Below, piece after piece: positions 24,995 through 32,772 of a DNA stretch of 40,911 bases. Origin of the DNA: Acidobacteriota bacterium (GTDB lineage Bacteria > Acidobacteriota > Terriglobia > Bryobacterales > Bryobacteraceae). A program made the position numbers and the translations under genes. Position 1 is the stretch's first letter. Each line of letters opens with the position of its first letter. The notes below the pieces were generated by a model that made no database searches, was not told where the DNA came from, and saw only the letters and a list, made by a program, of their open reading frames with translations. Location of the stretch: assembly GCA_017304135.1 (NCBI GenBank), contig JAFLBB010000039.1:1-40911 (forward strand), given 5' to 3'.

Positions 24995-26416
24995 ATGCCG
25001 ATGAAGCCGGGTTGTTCACACATGCAGCGCCGCACGTTCTTGTCGCGGCTGGGGACGGGCCTTTCGGGCATTGCGCTGGCGAACCTGCTGGCCGAGGACG
25101 GCTTTGCGGCGGCGAAACGCGATCCCATGGCGCCGCGCGAACCGCACCACAAGCCGAAGGCGAAGTCGGTGATCTGGCTGTTCATGGAAGGCGGGCCGAG
25201 CCACATTGATTTGTTCGATCCGAAGCCGAAGTTGAATGAGCTGCACGGGCAGCCGATGCCGGCGAGCTTTGGGCGGCCGATCACGGCGATGGGCACGGGC
25301 AACAACGCCATCATGGGTTCGCCGCGGAAGTGGAAGCAGTACGGGCAGAGCGGGCTGTGGGTGTCGGACTGGTATCCGCACATCGCCGAGCATGTGGACG
25401 ATCTGGCTGTGCTGCGTTCCTGCTGGGCGAACGGGCTGAACCATGTCGGTTCGGTGTGCCAGATGAACACGGGCGATGTGCTGGCCGGGCGTCCGTCACT
25501 CGGTTCATGGTTGACGTATGGCTTGGGCAGCGCGAACCGCAACCTGCCGACGTTCGTGATTCTCACCGACGATAAGGAAGTGGTGGGCGGACCGAAGAAC
25601 TGGAGCGCGGGCTTTTTGCCGGCGTCGTTCCAGGGCGAGCAGTTCCGCACGGGCGATTCGCCGATTCTGAATTTGAAGTCGCCCGAGGGCGTGACGGTGG
25701 AGCGGCAGCGCGGGAAGCTTGATTTCCTGAAGGAACTGAATGACCGCTGGAGCGCGGACAAGCAGGAGGATTCGGATCTCGACGCGCGCGTGGCCTCCTA
25801 TGAGCTGGCCTACAAGATGCAAGCGACGGCGCCGGAGGCGGTGGATCTGACCAAGGAAACAGCGGCGACGCGCGCGCTGTATGGCATGGACGAGGAGGCG
25901 ACCTCGGTTTTCGGAGCGAATTGTCTGTTAGCGCGGCGGCTGGTGGAGCGCGGGGTGCGGTTCGTGGAGTTGTATTGCGGATCGGGTTCAGGCTGGGACG
26001 CGCATTCGAACATTGAAGGCAATCATGGCAAGTGGTGCCGCGCATCGGATAAGCCGATTGCCGGGCTGCTGGCGGACTTGAAGGCGCGCGGGTTGTTGGA
26101 GGACACGCTGGTGGTGTGGGGCGGCGAGTTTGGGCGCACGCCGTTCAACGAGAAGGGCAACGGGCGCGACCACAATCCGTGGGGCTTCACGATGTGGTTT
26201 GCCGGCGGCGGCGCGAAGGGCGGGCGGACGATCGGGACGACCGATGAGATCGGCCTGCGCGCCGTGGAGCGGCCGGCGCATGTGCACGACATTCACGCCA
26301 GCATTTTGCACATGATGGGGCTCGATCATCTGAAGCTGACTTACTTGCACAACGGGCGGGCGGAACGGGCGACGATGACGGGGGGCGAGTTGGTGAGCGA
26401 GTTGTGGAACGCGTAA
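24995..26416 (+). CDS. DUF1501 sulfatase-like protein with Tat signal
   Basis: A 473-residue exported protein of the DUF1501 family, which has an alkaline-phosphatase/sulfatase-like fold. The twin-arginine leader is MQRRTFLSRLGTGLSGIALANLLAEDG. The start may be ATG 24995, 25001 or 25022; none has a clear Shine-Dalgarno sequence. Family landmarks are SVIWLFMEGGPSHIDLFDPKP, VGSVCQMNTGDVLAGRPS, GVRFVELYCGSGSGWDAHSN, and DTLVVWGGEFGRTPF followed by GRDHNPWGFTMWFAGGG, in which Asp and His residues probably bind metal. It is translationally close to the DUF1549 gene before it and converges on the next gene over a 12-base gap. The substrate is unknown; co-occurrence suggests the two proteins work together in the periplasm. 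Confidence 0.93.
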   Translation: MPMKPGCSHMQRRTFLSRLGTGLSGIALANLLAEDGFAAAKRDPMAPREPHHKPKAKSVIWLFMEGGPSHIDLFDPKPKLNELHGQPMPASFGRPITAMGTGNNAIMGSPRKWKQYGQSGLWVSDWYPHIAEHVDDLAVLRSCWANGLNHVGSVCQMNTGDVLAGRPSLGSWLTYGLGSANRNLPTFVILTDDKEVVGGPKNWSAGFLPASFQGEQFRTGDSPILNLKSPEGVTVERQRGKLDFLKELNDRWSADKQEDSDLDARVASYELAYKMQATAPEAVDLTKETAATRALYGMDEEATSVFGANCLLARRLVERGVRFVELYCGSGSGWDAHSNIEGNHGKWCRASDKPIAGLLADLKARGLLEDTLVVWGGEFGRTPFNEKGNGRDHNPWGFTMWFAGGGAKGGRTIGTTDEIGLRAVERPAHVHDIHASILHMMGLDHLKLTYLHNGRAERATMTGGELVSELWNA

Positions 26417-26428
26417 TTAGGCGGGGAA

Positions 26429-27079
26429 TCACTCAACGGTGATGGCATTGATCCGGTAGGAATCGGCGGCGGAAGAACGGACAAGCTCGAATGAGAACGA
26501 TAGACGTTCCCCATCCGCCTCCAGGGGGCAATCCAGAATTGTGGCTACGGTGGTCCGCAACGGACTGCCGGCATGAGGCCTTGCACTGAAGCAGTCGCTC
26601 TTGACGATGAGCAGGCCGAGGTCGCGTGCGTGCAGCGACAGGAGCTTGTCTTCAGTTCTCCAGAGGTTCTTCGATAGAGCGAGTTCCCTTGTCAGAGCCG
26701 CCTCGGCGGGCTTGTGCTGGAAAGAGAATAGGTGCTGGAGGTTCGCCCTCACGATCCGCTGAGGCTCGTAGACTTCCGGTTGTGTGGAACCATCACATTG
26801 GGCACGAAGCAGATCGCCGCGCGCATCCTTGCCGATCCTGGCTCTCACTGACCAAATCGCGCCAATCTCCCTGCAGCGGGGACTGGAGAATTCAGGTTTG
26901 AGGACAGCCTTTCCGTATGACAACCGGTATTCCCGCTTTCCAACCATTAGGTGTGCAGTCTGGACGCCACGGCCAGAGACACCGCCATAGGTTTCCACGA
27001 CAACGCCCCGAAGATCCGTCGGCGCGAACCCTGAGAAGAATGGCAGGAGCGCGAGGAGAGAGAATGCGGGCAATTGCAT
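26429..27079 (-). CDS. Exported protein of unknown function
   Basis: A 216-residue product from ATG 27079, chosen because AAGGTG lies six bases upstream and the first residues form a signal peptide (LPAFSLLALLPFFSGFA). The longer frame overlapping brnA is not needed. After the signal comes a beta-rich start (DLRGVVVETYGGVSGRGVQTAHLMVGKREYRLSYG), where a small beta-barrel or soluble-lipocalin-like fold is possible, then a mixed C-terminal half with a single DCPLEADGERLSFSFEL strand pair. Three or four Cys are scattered. I recognise no family. It starts 16 bases after the antitoxin stop on the same strand, so it may be read through from the BrnT/BrnA transcript. Confidence 0.65.
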   Translation of the reverse strand: MQLPAFSLLALLPFFSGFAPTDLRGVVVETYGGVSGRGVQTAHLMVGKREYRLSYGKAVLKPEFSSPRCREIGAIWSVRARIGKDARGDLLRAQCDGSTQPEVYEPQRIVRANLQHLFSFQHKPAEAALTRELALSKNLWRTEDKLLSLHARDLGLLIVKSDCFSARPHAGSPLRTTVATILDCPLEADGERLSFSFELVRSSAADSYRINAITVE

Positions 27080-27095
27080 AGGATTCACCTTGCTG

Positions 27096-27380
27096 CTAGC
27101 TTCGCACGCGGCGTGATGGAGTGCCGCGGGTCTCGTTGAGCGCTTGCGCCAGCAGAGTCTTGATGACGGCCTGGCGGCTGATGTTGAGCTTGGCGGCGCG
27201 CTCGTCGAGTTCGCGGAGCATGCCTTGGGTGAAATCAACGTTGACGCGATGGATAGGGCGAACGACAGCGAACTTGTTGGTGAAATAGGCGGAGACGTCC
27301 TTACCGCTGGTGGCCATGCCAGCGATCTGGTCGGCCGTGGGGACTTTCGAGGCGGGGGCCTTCTTAGGTGCTTTGGGCAT
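27096..27380 (-). CDS. brnA: BrnA-family CopG/ribbon-helix-helix antitoxin
   Basis: A 94-residue antitoxin from ATG 27380 (MPKAPKKAPASKVPTADQ). The N-terminal half is basic and probably the flexible toxin-neutralising arm. The C-terminal half carries a ribbon-helix-helix pattern: HRVNVDFTQGMLRELDERAAKLNISRQAVIKTLLAQAL. In BrnTA systems the antitoxin dimer binds the operator and wraps the toxin. The start overlaps the toxin's 3' end by 17 bases, the usual toxin-first order and coupling for this type. A longer upstream start would lie inside the toxin gene and is unlikely. Confidence 0.85.
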   Translation of the reverse strand: MPKAPKKAPASKVPTADQIAGMATSGKDVSAYFTNKFAVVRPIHRVNVDFTQGMLRELDERAAKLNISRQAVIKTLLAQALNETRGTPSRRVRS

Positions 27381-27636
27381 AGCTTTCGACTTCTCCTTTC
27401 GTGGCCTTCCAGGCCGTGATGAGGTGGTAGTAATCGCCGTTGTGGTCTTCACGAATTTCAAAGATTACCGAACAAAGGACGCTTCCGCACCAGCCGATGG
27501 CGCGGAACTGTTCGGGATCATCACGTTTCCTGTCGACGATGTACACCTGGTCGAAGACCTTGCAAGCTTCGCGGAGACTGATCCCGTGCTTCTGCTTGAC
27601 GATTCGGCTTTTGGCGGGATCGAACCGGAGGCGCAT
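27364..27636 (-). CDS. brnT: BrnT-family ribonuclease toxin
   Basis: A 90-residue toxin with the BrnT pattern: MRLRFDPAKSRIVKQKHGIS, EACKVFD, a central beta-sheet (CSVIFEIREDHNGDYYHLIT) and the closing AWKATKGEVESYA. BrnT has a RelE-like fold and cleaves RNA, arresting translation. The length and key positions (His in KHG, Arg in the central strands, Lys-Ala-Thr near the end) look intact, so it is probably functional. The gene sits first in the pair, directly behind a 15-base palindrome that could be the BrnA operator. No Shine-Dalgarno sequence is visible, so the message may be leaderless or nearly so. Confidence 0.87.
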   Translation of the reverse strand: MRLRFDPAKSRIVKQKHGISLREACKVFDQVYIVDRKRDDPEQFRAIGWCGSVLCSVIFEIREDHNGDYYHLITAWKATKGEVESYAQST

Positions 27637-27640
27637 TCGT

Positions 27641-27655
27641 ATATAACAGTTATAT
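27641..27655 (-). promoter_or_regulatory. Probable BrnA operator overlapping the brnTA -10 element
   Basis: ATATAAC-A-GTTATAT is a perfect 7+7 inverted repeat centred on one base, four bases upstream of the brnT ATG. Read on the minus strand it contains TATAAC, a good -10 hexamer, which would put transcription start only a few bases before the start codon. Ribbon-helix-helix antitoxins bind such palindromes, so autorepression is the natural reading. I saw no clear -35. Confidence 0.6.
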
Positions 27656-27737
27656 CATCAGGCGGAATGGCGGGGAGCGGGGTCAGCGGATCCCGGGGCC
27701 GAGCAGCATTCCACTCCACTGCGATACACTCGCGCCC

Positions 27738-28238
27738 ATGAGGCGCACACTAGGACTGATTTCATTGGCCGCAATGACGGCGGCGGCGGCGTGGGGCGGC
27801 GAGGTGTTCACGGGCGGGCAGGTGGCCGAGGTGATCCGGCTGCGGCTCGATCGCGACGAGATGCTGCTGGAGTCGATCATCGAGACCATCAAAAAGCACA
27901 AGATTGAAGACGGGGCTGTGCTGACGGCGGCCGGGACGCTGCAGGCGTGCACGTTTCACGCGGTGGCGAACATGAAGGCGACGCCGGAGGACAAGATGAT
28001 GACGCGGCAGGGTCCGCTCGAAATCCTCAGCCTGAACGGGATCATCGCCGGCGGCGAGCCGCATCTGCACATGACGCTGGGCGACAACGAAGGCCGCGCG
28101 CTGGGCGGCCACATTGAGCCGGGGTGCAAGGTGCTCTACCGCGCCGAGATCACGATCGCGCGCTTCAGCGGTCCGAAGGTGGCGCGGCTGCCGAACAAAG
28201 AGGGTGTGCCGATGATGCAGCGGGTGGGGAAGAAGTAG
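27738..28238 (+). CDS. Exported PPC/DUF296-domain protein
   Basis: A 166-residue protein with a signal peptide (RRTLGLISLAAMTAAAAWGG) followed by a PPC (DUF296) domain over about residues 30-145. Landmarks are VIRLRLDRDEMLLESIIETIKK, AGTLQACTFHAVANM, GEPHLHMTLGDNEGRALGGHI and KVLYRAEITI. The domain forms trimers in bacteria and in plant AT-hook proteins; the His residues of HLH and GGH are the conserved putative metal site. Bacterial members are normally cytoplasmic, so export is unusual. It ends six bases before the next gene, implying one operon. The biochemical role of the domain is not established. Confidence 0.85.
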   Translation: MRRTLGLISLAAMTAAAAWGGEVFTGGQVAEVIRLRLDRDEMLLESIIETIKKHKIEDGAVLTAAGTLQACTFHAVANMKATPEDKMMTRQGPLEILSLNGIIAGGEPHLHMTLGDNEGRALGGHIEPGCKVLYRAEITIARFSGPKVARLPNKEGVPMMQRVGKK

Positions 28239-28244
28239 GGGGCG

Positions 28245-29450
28245 ATGGTCCGGCTGCCTGCTGCGTTCCTGATGAGCGTTGTGTTCGTTGCCGCTGCGCA
28301 GAGCGAGCGGAGCACGGTGGACTTCCGCAATTTTGAGTACCCAGTGTTGCAGTTGGAAGAACGTCGGAGCGTGCCAGACACGTGGAGGTGGCTTGCTGCC
28401 CTTCCCTCGGAGCGGGTGCGGCTCGTAAAGGGCAGGTTCGACGAGCCGACGGATGGGTCATACGCGGGACCTTACTTCATGTGGCAGTCCACGCTGTGGG
28501 GAGACGTCGACGGCGATGGACGAGAGGAGGCCGCCGTTCTCCTGCGGTATGGCACGGGGGGAACGGCAACCTGGCAGTACTTGTATGTGTTCAGGCTGGC
28601 CGCTGGGCGCACGGAGTTGATGTCGATCCTGGAAAGCGGATCACGGGCTCAGGGCGGCTTGGTGAATATTGCCATGCTGGGGCAAGCGCTCATGCTGCGC
28701 TTTCAGGATGAAGAGCGGATGCGCGGCCTTTGCTGCTCGAACGGATACATCCAGGTGGGGTACCGATGGGATGGCCGGCGTTTTGTCGAGGTGGGGAAGC
28801 GGGTGCGCGGAAGCTTTCGCAGAGGGGTTCTCTGGGAGCGTGAGCCGATTGGGTCCGGCAGTGTGAAATGGAGGTCGATGGGCAAGGAGTCGCATGTCTT
28901 TTTCAAATCAGGCACGGGGCCGGAGCAGAGGCTGACTCGCGCGGGGGTGAACTGGCAGCCGTCGCTTTCGCCCGATGAGAAGTCAGTCGTGTACCTACGC
29001 GAACTCGCCGACGGCAAACAGCAGGTGCGGCTGGTGCGCAGCGATGGCACGCACGATGAGTTATTGTTCGACCAACCGCTCCGTTGGAAAGGCCTGACGT
29101 GCGGCACTAATAGTCTGCTGCTGCCGCAGTGGTCGGCCGACGGACAGTTTGTGTACTGGCTCGTGGAGTGCACGGACTATGAGGGCGCGCTGTGGCGGAT
29201 GGACCTGAAGACGCGGCGCGCCGAGGTGTTTCTCGCCGATTGCGATCAGTATTTGGTGATTCGGAAGGGACGGTACAAAGGGCACCTCATCGCCACGCAG
29301 TTGACGCCGCCGGCGCCAGGCAAGGAAGCGGAGCGTGACTACGCCGCCTATTCCGTGTATGTGTTCTCGCCGGAGGGGAAGCGGCTGGAGATGCTGGATG
29401 AGGAGGGAGATGGACTGGATGCGTTCGCGCGGCAGTGGGAGGGGAAGTGA
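28245..29450 (+). CDS. Exported TolB/WD40-like beta-propeller protein
   Basis: A 401-residue protein with a signal peptide (LPAAFLMSVVFVAAAQS). Residues about 28-200 are a beta-rich domain with an FG-GAP-like calcium loop (LWGDVDGDGREEAAVLL) and a Cys pair (GLCCSNG). Residues about 225-400 contain PD40-type blades (NWQPSLSPDEKSVVYLRELADGKQQ, PQWSADGQFVYWLVECTD, LWRMDLKTRRAEVFL). It probably binds a protein or ligand in the periplasm; no catalytic residues stand out. ATG 28245 lies six bases after the PPC gene and has no separate promoter. A palindromic hairpin follows the gene. Confidence 0.8.
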   Translation: MVRLPAAFLMSVVFVAAAQSERSTVDFRNFEYPVLQLEERRSVPDTWRWLAALPSERVRLVKGRFDEPTDGSYAGPYFMWQSTLWGDVDGDGREEAAVLLRYGTGGTATWQYLYVFRLAAGRTELMSILESGSRAQGGLVNIAMLGQALMLRFQDEERMRGLCCSNGYIQVGYRWDGRRFVEVGKRVRGSFRRGVLWEREPIGSGSVKWRSMGKESHVFFKSGTGPEQRLTRAGVNWQPSLSPDEKSVVYLRELADGKQQVRLVRSDGTHDELLFDQPLRWKGLTCGTNSLLLPQWSADGQFVYWLVECTDYEGALWRMDLKTRRAEVFLADCDQYLVIRKGRYKGHLIATQLTPPAPGKEAERDYAAYSVYVFSPEGKRLEMLDEEGDGLDAFARQWEGK

Positions 29451-29476
29451 AGGAGCGTGTGAAGAGAGCCGTGAGT

Positions 29477-29515
29477 GCACCTGGGGCTCGTCGAACCACA
29501 GACGAGCATAGGTGC
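29477..29515. terminator. Long hairpin between convergent genes
   Basis: GCACCT (29477-29482) pairs with AGGTGC (29510-29515), and GCTCGTC (29486-29492) with GACGAGC (29501-29507), around an 8-base loop and a small internal loop. It sits after the propeller gene and beyond the end of menG, where a shared terminator is expected. There is no T-run, so it could instead be a 3' stabilising structure. Confidence 0.45.
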
Positions 29516-29601
29516 GCTGGGGTTGCGCACGCGTTCGCGAGATCCTGCGCGCACGCGATGTGGGGCGCAAGTAGGCTGGCGTCACGAAAGCGTTGCCCGC
29601 G

Positions 29602-30387
29602 CTACCCCACCTTCCGCGCCACATGCAAACCAAGCCCGCCAAACAGGTGGCGCTTGCGCCACTCCACTTGCAGGCCTGCGCGCGTGAGCGCGGCCTCAAA
29701 CTCCGGCATGGTGAGGAAGCGGCGGATGGAGGAGGCGATGTAGCCGTAGGTGACCGGTTCGCGGTGCCAGAGCCAACCGGCGGCGTTGCCTGAAACGGAC
29801 ATGTAGCCGAGGTAGAGTTCACGCCACAGCGCGTTCGTGGGGCGGTAGAAGTCGAGGTTCAGCAGGAGGCCGCCGGGGCGGAGGACGCGGGCGATTTCGC
29901 GCAGGGCGCGGTCGGGCTCATGCGTGTTGCGGATGCCGTAGCCGATGCTCACGATGTCGAAGCTTGCGTCGGCCACGGGGAGCGTGAGCATGTTGCCGAG
30001 GGCGAATTCGAGCGGCAGCGTGCGGTGATGCGAGGCGCGGCGGGTGGCCTCGACGAGCATCTTTTCGCTGAGGTCGCAGCCGAATGCAAGCGGCGAGCGG
30101 GTGCGCTCAGCCAGCGCGGTGCAGAGGTCGCCGGTGCCGCAGGCGAGGTCGAGGATGCGCGGCGACGGGGCGGCGCGGCGGACGCCTTCGGCGATGAGCG
30201 ACTCCTTCCAGGCGCGGTCCATACCGAACGAGAAGATGCGGGTGAAGTTGTCGTAGCCGGGGGCGAGGATGTCGAACATGGTCGACACGTATTTTTGTTT
30301 GAGGCGCTCGTCCTTGAGGTGCGTGTCCATGTCGAGGACGGCGAGTTCCTTGGGGTCGCGGCCGCTGATGCCTTTGAAACGAACCAA
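29602..30387 (-). CDS. menG: Demethylmenaquinone methyltransferase (UbiE/MenG family)
   Basis: Methylates the quinone ring in the last step of menaquinone synthesis, using S-adenosylmethionine. The class I SAM fold is clear: motif I LDLACGTGDLC, acidic CDLSEKM, and the family signature DIVSIGYGIRN followed by ALREIARVLRPGGLLLNLDF. The C-terminal SSIRRFLTMPEFEAALTRAG matches the UbiE ending. Translation may start at TTG 30387, which has GGAG six bases upstream (261 residues), or at ATG 30330 (242 residues, closer to the usual length); homology begins around KYVSTMFD. It is the last gene of a run from 34089 downward, 26 bases after the SCO1-like gene. It fits with the menaquinone-linked oxidoreductase elsewhere in the window. 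Confidence 0.9.
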   Translation of the reverse strand: MVRFKGISGRDPKELAVLDMDTHLKDERLKQKYVSTMFDILAPGYDNFTRIFSFGMDRAWKESLIAEGVRRAAPSPRILDLACGTGDLCTALAERTRSPLAFGCDLSEKMLVEATRRASHHRTLPLEFALGNMLTLPVADASFDIVSIGYGIRNTHEPDRALREIARVLRPGGLLLNLDFYRPTNALWRELYLGYMSVSGNAAGWLWHREPVTYGYIASSIRRFLTMPEFEAALTRAGLQVEWRKRHLFGGLGLHVARKVG

Positions 30388-30413
30388 ACGGGTCTCCTTG
30401 CGTGGGCTTGGGA

Positions 30414-31223
30414 TTATGGGGGCGTAAGAGAGTATCGTAGCAGGCCGTCGATCTCTTCCAGTGCGAACGAGGAGCCTTCGACGAGCGCGGCCAGGCGGCC
30501 GTCGGGGGCGATGAGCGCGGTGGTGGAGTTGTGAACGATGACGCCTTCCTCCACCCACGACCAGAGGCCGAACGCGCGGGCCACGCGAGCCAGTTCGTCG
30601 GGCGGGCCGGTGAGGAAGTGCCAGTTGGCTCCGGCGGCGGTGCGGCGGGCGTATTCGGCAAGGATGGGGGGCGTGTCGTAGCGCGGATCGAGCGTGAGCG
30701 AGAGGAAGCTCACCGGCGCATCGCGGAAGCGGCGTTGCAGCGCGGCAAAGGTGGCCGTGAGCCGCGGACACACTTCCGGCAGCGGGCAGCGCGTGTAGAT
30801 GAAGTTCACGGCGACCCAGCGGCCGCGAAGCGACGAGAGCGCCAGCGGCGCGCCGCGGTGAGTGGTGAGGGTGAATTCAGGAATTGGCGCGCCGATGGCC
30901 GGTTTGGGCGGGGCTTGCGACAGATCCACTTCGGTCGGATCGAAGGCATCGCTCAAAATCCGGACGCGTTCGGCGAGGCCCTTGCGCAGCGTGAAGCTGA
31001 CGCGCGTGCCGGGGCGCAGCGCGGTGAGATCCCGCGGGCTGCGGGCGCGGAATTCCATGGCCATGGCGGGCATGTAGCCGGGGATGGCGCGATGCGCGAT
31101 GAGCGCCGTGCCGGCCGTGGGGTTGGGGCGCACGACGATGCCCCGCACCGGGTAGCGCTTGGCGCAGGAGGCGGCCAGCAGGGCCGCTAGTGGAACAAGA
31201 GCACGTCGGGTCGGACGCGCCAC
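30414..31223 (-). CDS. CusF-like/SCO1-like fusion lipoprotein (copper handling)
   Basis: A 269-residue lipoprotein starting at GTG 31223, chosen for the GGAGG five bases upstream; the lipobox Cys is residue 20 (LLAASC). Residues about 27-80 form a CusF-like copper-binding domain (RGIVV, HRAIPGYMPAMAMEF). Residues about 110-265 are a SCO1/SenC thioredoxin fold (IPEFTLTTHRGAPLALSSLRG). The metal-site Cys are 146 and 152 (RCPLPEVCP, spacing CX5C instead of CX3C), with the conserved His231 (VIVHNSTT). SCO proteins deliver copper to the CuA site of cytochrome oxidase or act as thiol reductases. The joined CusF domain suggests capture and hand-over of Cu(I). It overlaps the FkbM gene by 37 bases and precedes menG. 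Confidence 0.9.
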   Translation of the reverse strand: MARPTRRALVPLAALLAASCAKRYPVRGIVVRPNPTAGTALIAHRAIPGYMPAMAMEFRARSPRDLTALRPGTRVSFTLRKGLAERVRILSDAFDPTEVDLSQAPPKPAIGAPIPEFTLTTHRGAPLALSSLRGRWVAVNFIYTRCPLPEVCPRLTATFAALQRRFRDAPVSFLSLTLDPRYDTPPILAEYARRTAAGANWHFLTGPPDELARVARAFGLWSWVEEGVIVHNSTTALIAPDGRLAALVEGSSFALEEIDGLLRYSLTPP

Positions 31224-32104
31224 GAGACCTCCGTGCAGGGTCCGCACAACGTGCGGTAACCGCTCCAGGCGGCGTAGACGGCCTTGGGGACTTCCACCGG
31301 ATGGTCGGCCTGATGATAAGTGGAAAGCGCCATGCGCGGGTGGAACTTGGCGATGGTTTCGCTGCCGCCCTGGATGGCGCGGACCTCTGCGCCTTCGATG
31401 TCCATCTTGATGAAGTCGACGCGGTCGAGCTTCAGCTCGGCCACCAGCTTGTCGATGGTGGTGAGCGGCAGCTTCTCATCGCTTGCGTGCGTATCGGCCT
31501 TACCCTCTTCCTGGTTGATCACGAAGCTGTCGGCGGCGGAGTTGTCCGAATGCTGGTGCAGGACGAGCAGGTCGTCCTTGTCCCAAACGCCTTTGGGGTA
31601 GATGATGACGCGGCCCTGCTCAATTTCGGAGGCAAAATTCCGCTTTAAGACTTCCACGTTCTGCGGTGCGGGCTCGATGGCGACGACGATGCGCGCGCCT
31701 TGCTTCAGCGCGCGGCGCGTGTAGATGCCGACATTGGCGCCGCAATCCAGGACGATGTCGCCTTCCTTGATGTGCACGGAGCCGGCCGAGTAGATGCCAA
31801 CCTCTTCCTCGGCGATGTTGAAGGGCAGCGCGAATTCGCCGCGGGCGCGGACGGGAATCCAATAGGGGCCGTCGGGAGTTTCGTAGAGGGCGTAGGGGGG
31901 CTCGTCTTTCACCTTTTTGGTGCCGGCGAGGATGCGGTCCTTGGCGAGGCGGAGTTGCTTGGAATGTTCGGCGGCATGCAAGGCCTGGTCGAAGGTGCAG
32001 CCCTGGCCGAAGCCGATGGCGGCGATGGCGCCGAGGCGCGCGGGTTTGTAGAAAGCGAGCGGCAGAACGAGCAGCAGAAGCAGGAGGGCGAGCTTGCGGA
32101 TCAC
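31187..32104 (-). CDS. FkbM-family methyltransferase with N-terminal membrane anchor
   Basis: A 305-residue protein. GTG 32104 is preferred because its GTGA overlaps the stop of the preceding gene by four bases; the longer ATG 32140 form is less likely. Residues about 3-20 form a hydrophobic anchor or signal (KLALLLLLLVLPLAF). The FkbM methyltransferase domain covers about 85-300: GDIVLDCGANVGIYTRRAL (SAM motif I), AIEPAPQNVEVLKRNF, and the family hallmark VDFIKMDIEGAEVRAI. FkbM enzymes O-methylate sugars, polyketides or other small molecules; this one's substrate is unknown. Its C-terminal Cys (LCGPCTEVSW) makes a CxxC worth noting next to copper genes. It sits in a five-gene run with overlaps on both sides. 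Confidence 0.87.
   Translation of the reverse strand: MIRKLALLLLLLVLPLAFYKPARLGAIAAIGFGQGCTFDQALHAAEHSKQLRLAKDRILAGTKKVKDEPPYALYETPDGPYWIPVRARGEFALPFNIAEEEVGIYSAGSVHIKEGDIVLDCGANVGIYTRRALKQGARIVVAIEPAPQNVEVLKRNFASEIEQGRVIIYPKGVWDKDDLLVLHQHSDNSAADSFVINQEEGKADTHASDEKLPLTTIDKLVAELKLDRVDFIKMDIEGAEVRAIQGGSETIAKFHPRMALSTYHQADHPVEVPKAVYAAWSGYRTLCGPCTEVSWRVRPDVLLFH
31228..31232 (-). promoter_or_regulatory. Ribosome binding site fixing the start of the CusF-SCO1 gene
   Basis: GGAGG on the minus strand, four bases before GTG 31223, inside the 3' end of the FkbM gene. It rules out the longer GTG start at 31247. Confidence 0.75.
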
Positions 32105-32736
32105 TTCACGAAGGATAACACCAGGCGCTGCCAGGGCCATGCGCGGCGGATACGAACGGGACCGATGGCGGCGCGGGCGGCAAGGTGGCGGAGTTCAGCG
32201 GGCGTGAAGGCGGCGCGAACGCTGGTGGCGCCGTCGGCCACGGTGATGGCGTGCCAGCGGAAAAGGGGACGGGTGAGGGCGAGGAAGTGTTCGGCGAAGG
32301 AGGTGCGTTCCAGATCGACGCAGACGACGGCGAGGCGGGCGATGCGGGCGCAGGAGGCGAGCCAGGCTGTGACTTCGTCGTCGGTGAGGTGGTGCAGGAA
32401 GAGGCTGCTCACCACAACGTCGAAGCTGGCATCGGCAAAGGGCAGCGCGCGGGCGTCGGCGGCGACCTTGGGGTGGGGGGCGTGGGCGAGCGTTCGCTCG
32501 GAGAGGTCGACCGAAACGACGCGCGCGCCAAAGCGGCGGGCCAGTGAGCGCGCGGCCCAGCCGTTGCCGGCGGCGACGTCGAGGATGGTGCCGATGCGGG
32601 GCAGGCGGTCGAGTTCGGCATGCAGAGCGGCTTCGCCGCCGAACCAGCGGTTGATGCGCTCAATGTCGGCGAGGTTGGCGCGCGCGTCGGCCGGGGAGGC
32701 GTGGTCGAGGAGTTCCTGTTCAAGCTGGCGCGGCAC
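32101..32736 (-). CDS. Class I SAM-dependent methyltransferase
   Basis: A 211-residue soluble methyltransferase starting at GTG 32736. Motif I is TILDVAAGNGWAARSLARRFG, the acidic strand-2 residue is in VVSVDLSERTL, and motif post-I/II is LPFADASFDVVVSSLFLHHLTDDE, which is methyltransferase domain 11/25-like. The C-terminal half (LALTRPLFRWHAITVADGATSVRAAFTPAELRHL) resembles enzymes acting on isoprenoid or polyketide products, but the substrate cannot be fixed. It begins 36 bases after the MEMO gene and overlaps the FkbM gene by four bases, indicating translational coupling. Confidence 0.87.
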   Translation of the reverse strand: MPRQLEQELLDHASPADARANLADIERINRWFGGEAALHAELDRLPRIGTILDVAAGNGWAARSLARRFGARVVSVDLSERTLAHAPHPKVAADARALPFADASFDVVVSSLFLHHLTDDEVTAWLASCARIARLAVVCVDLERTSFAEHFLALTRPLFRWHAITVADGATSVRAAFTPAELRHLAARAAIGPVRIRRAWPWQRLVLSFVK

Positions 32737-32772
32737 TGTCGTCCAGGGTATCGCGCGGACAGCGCTTGCGGC

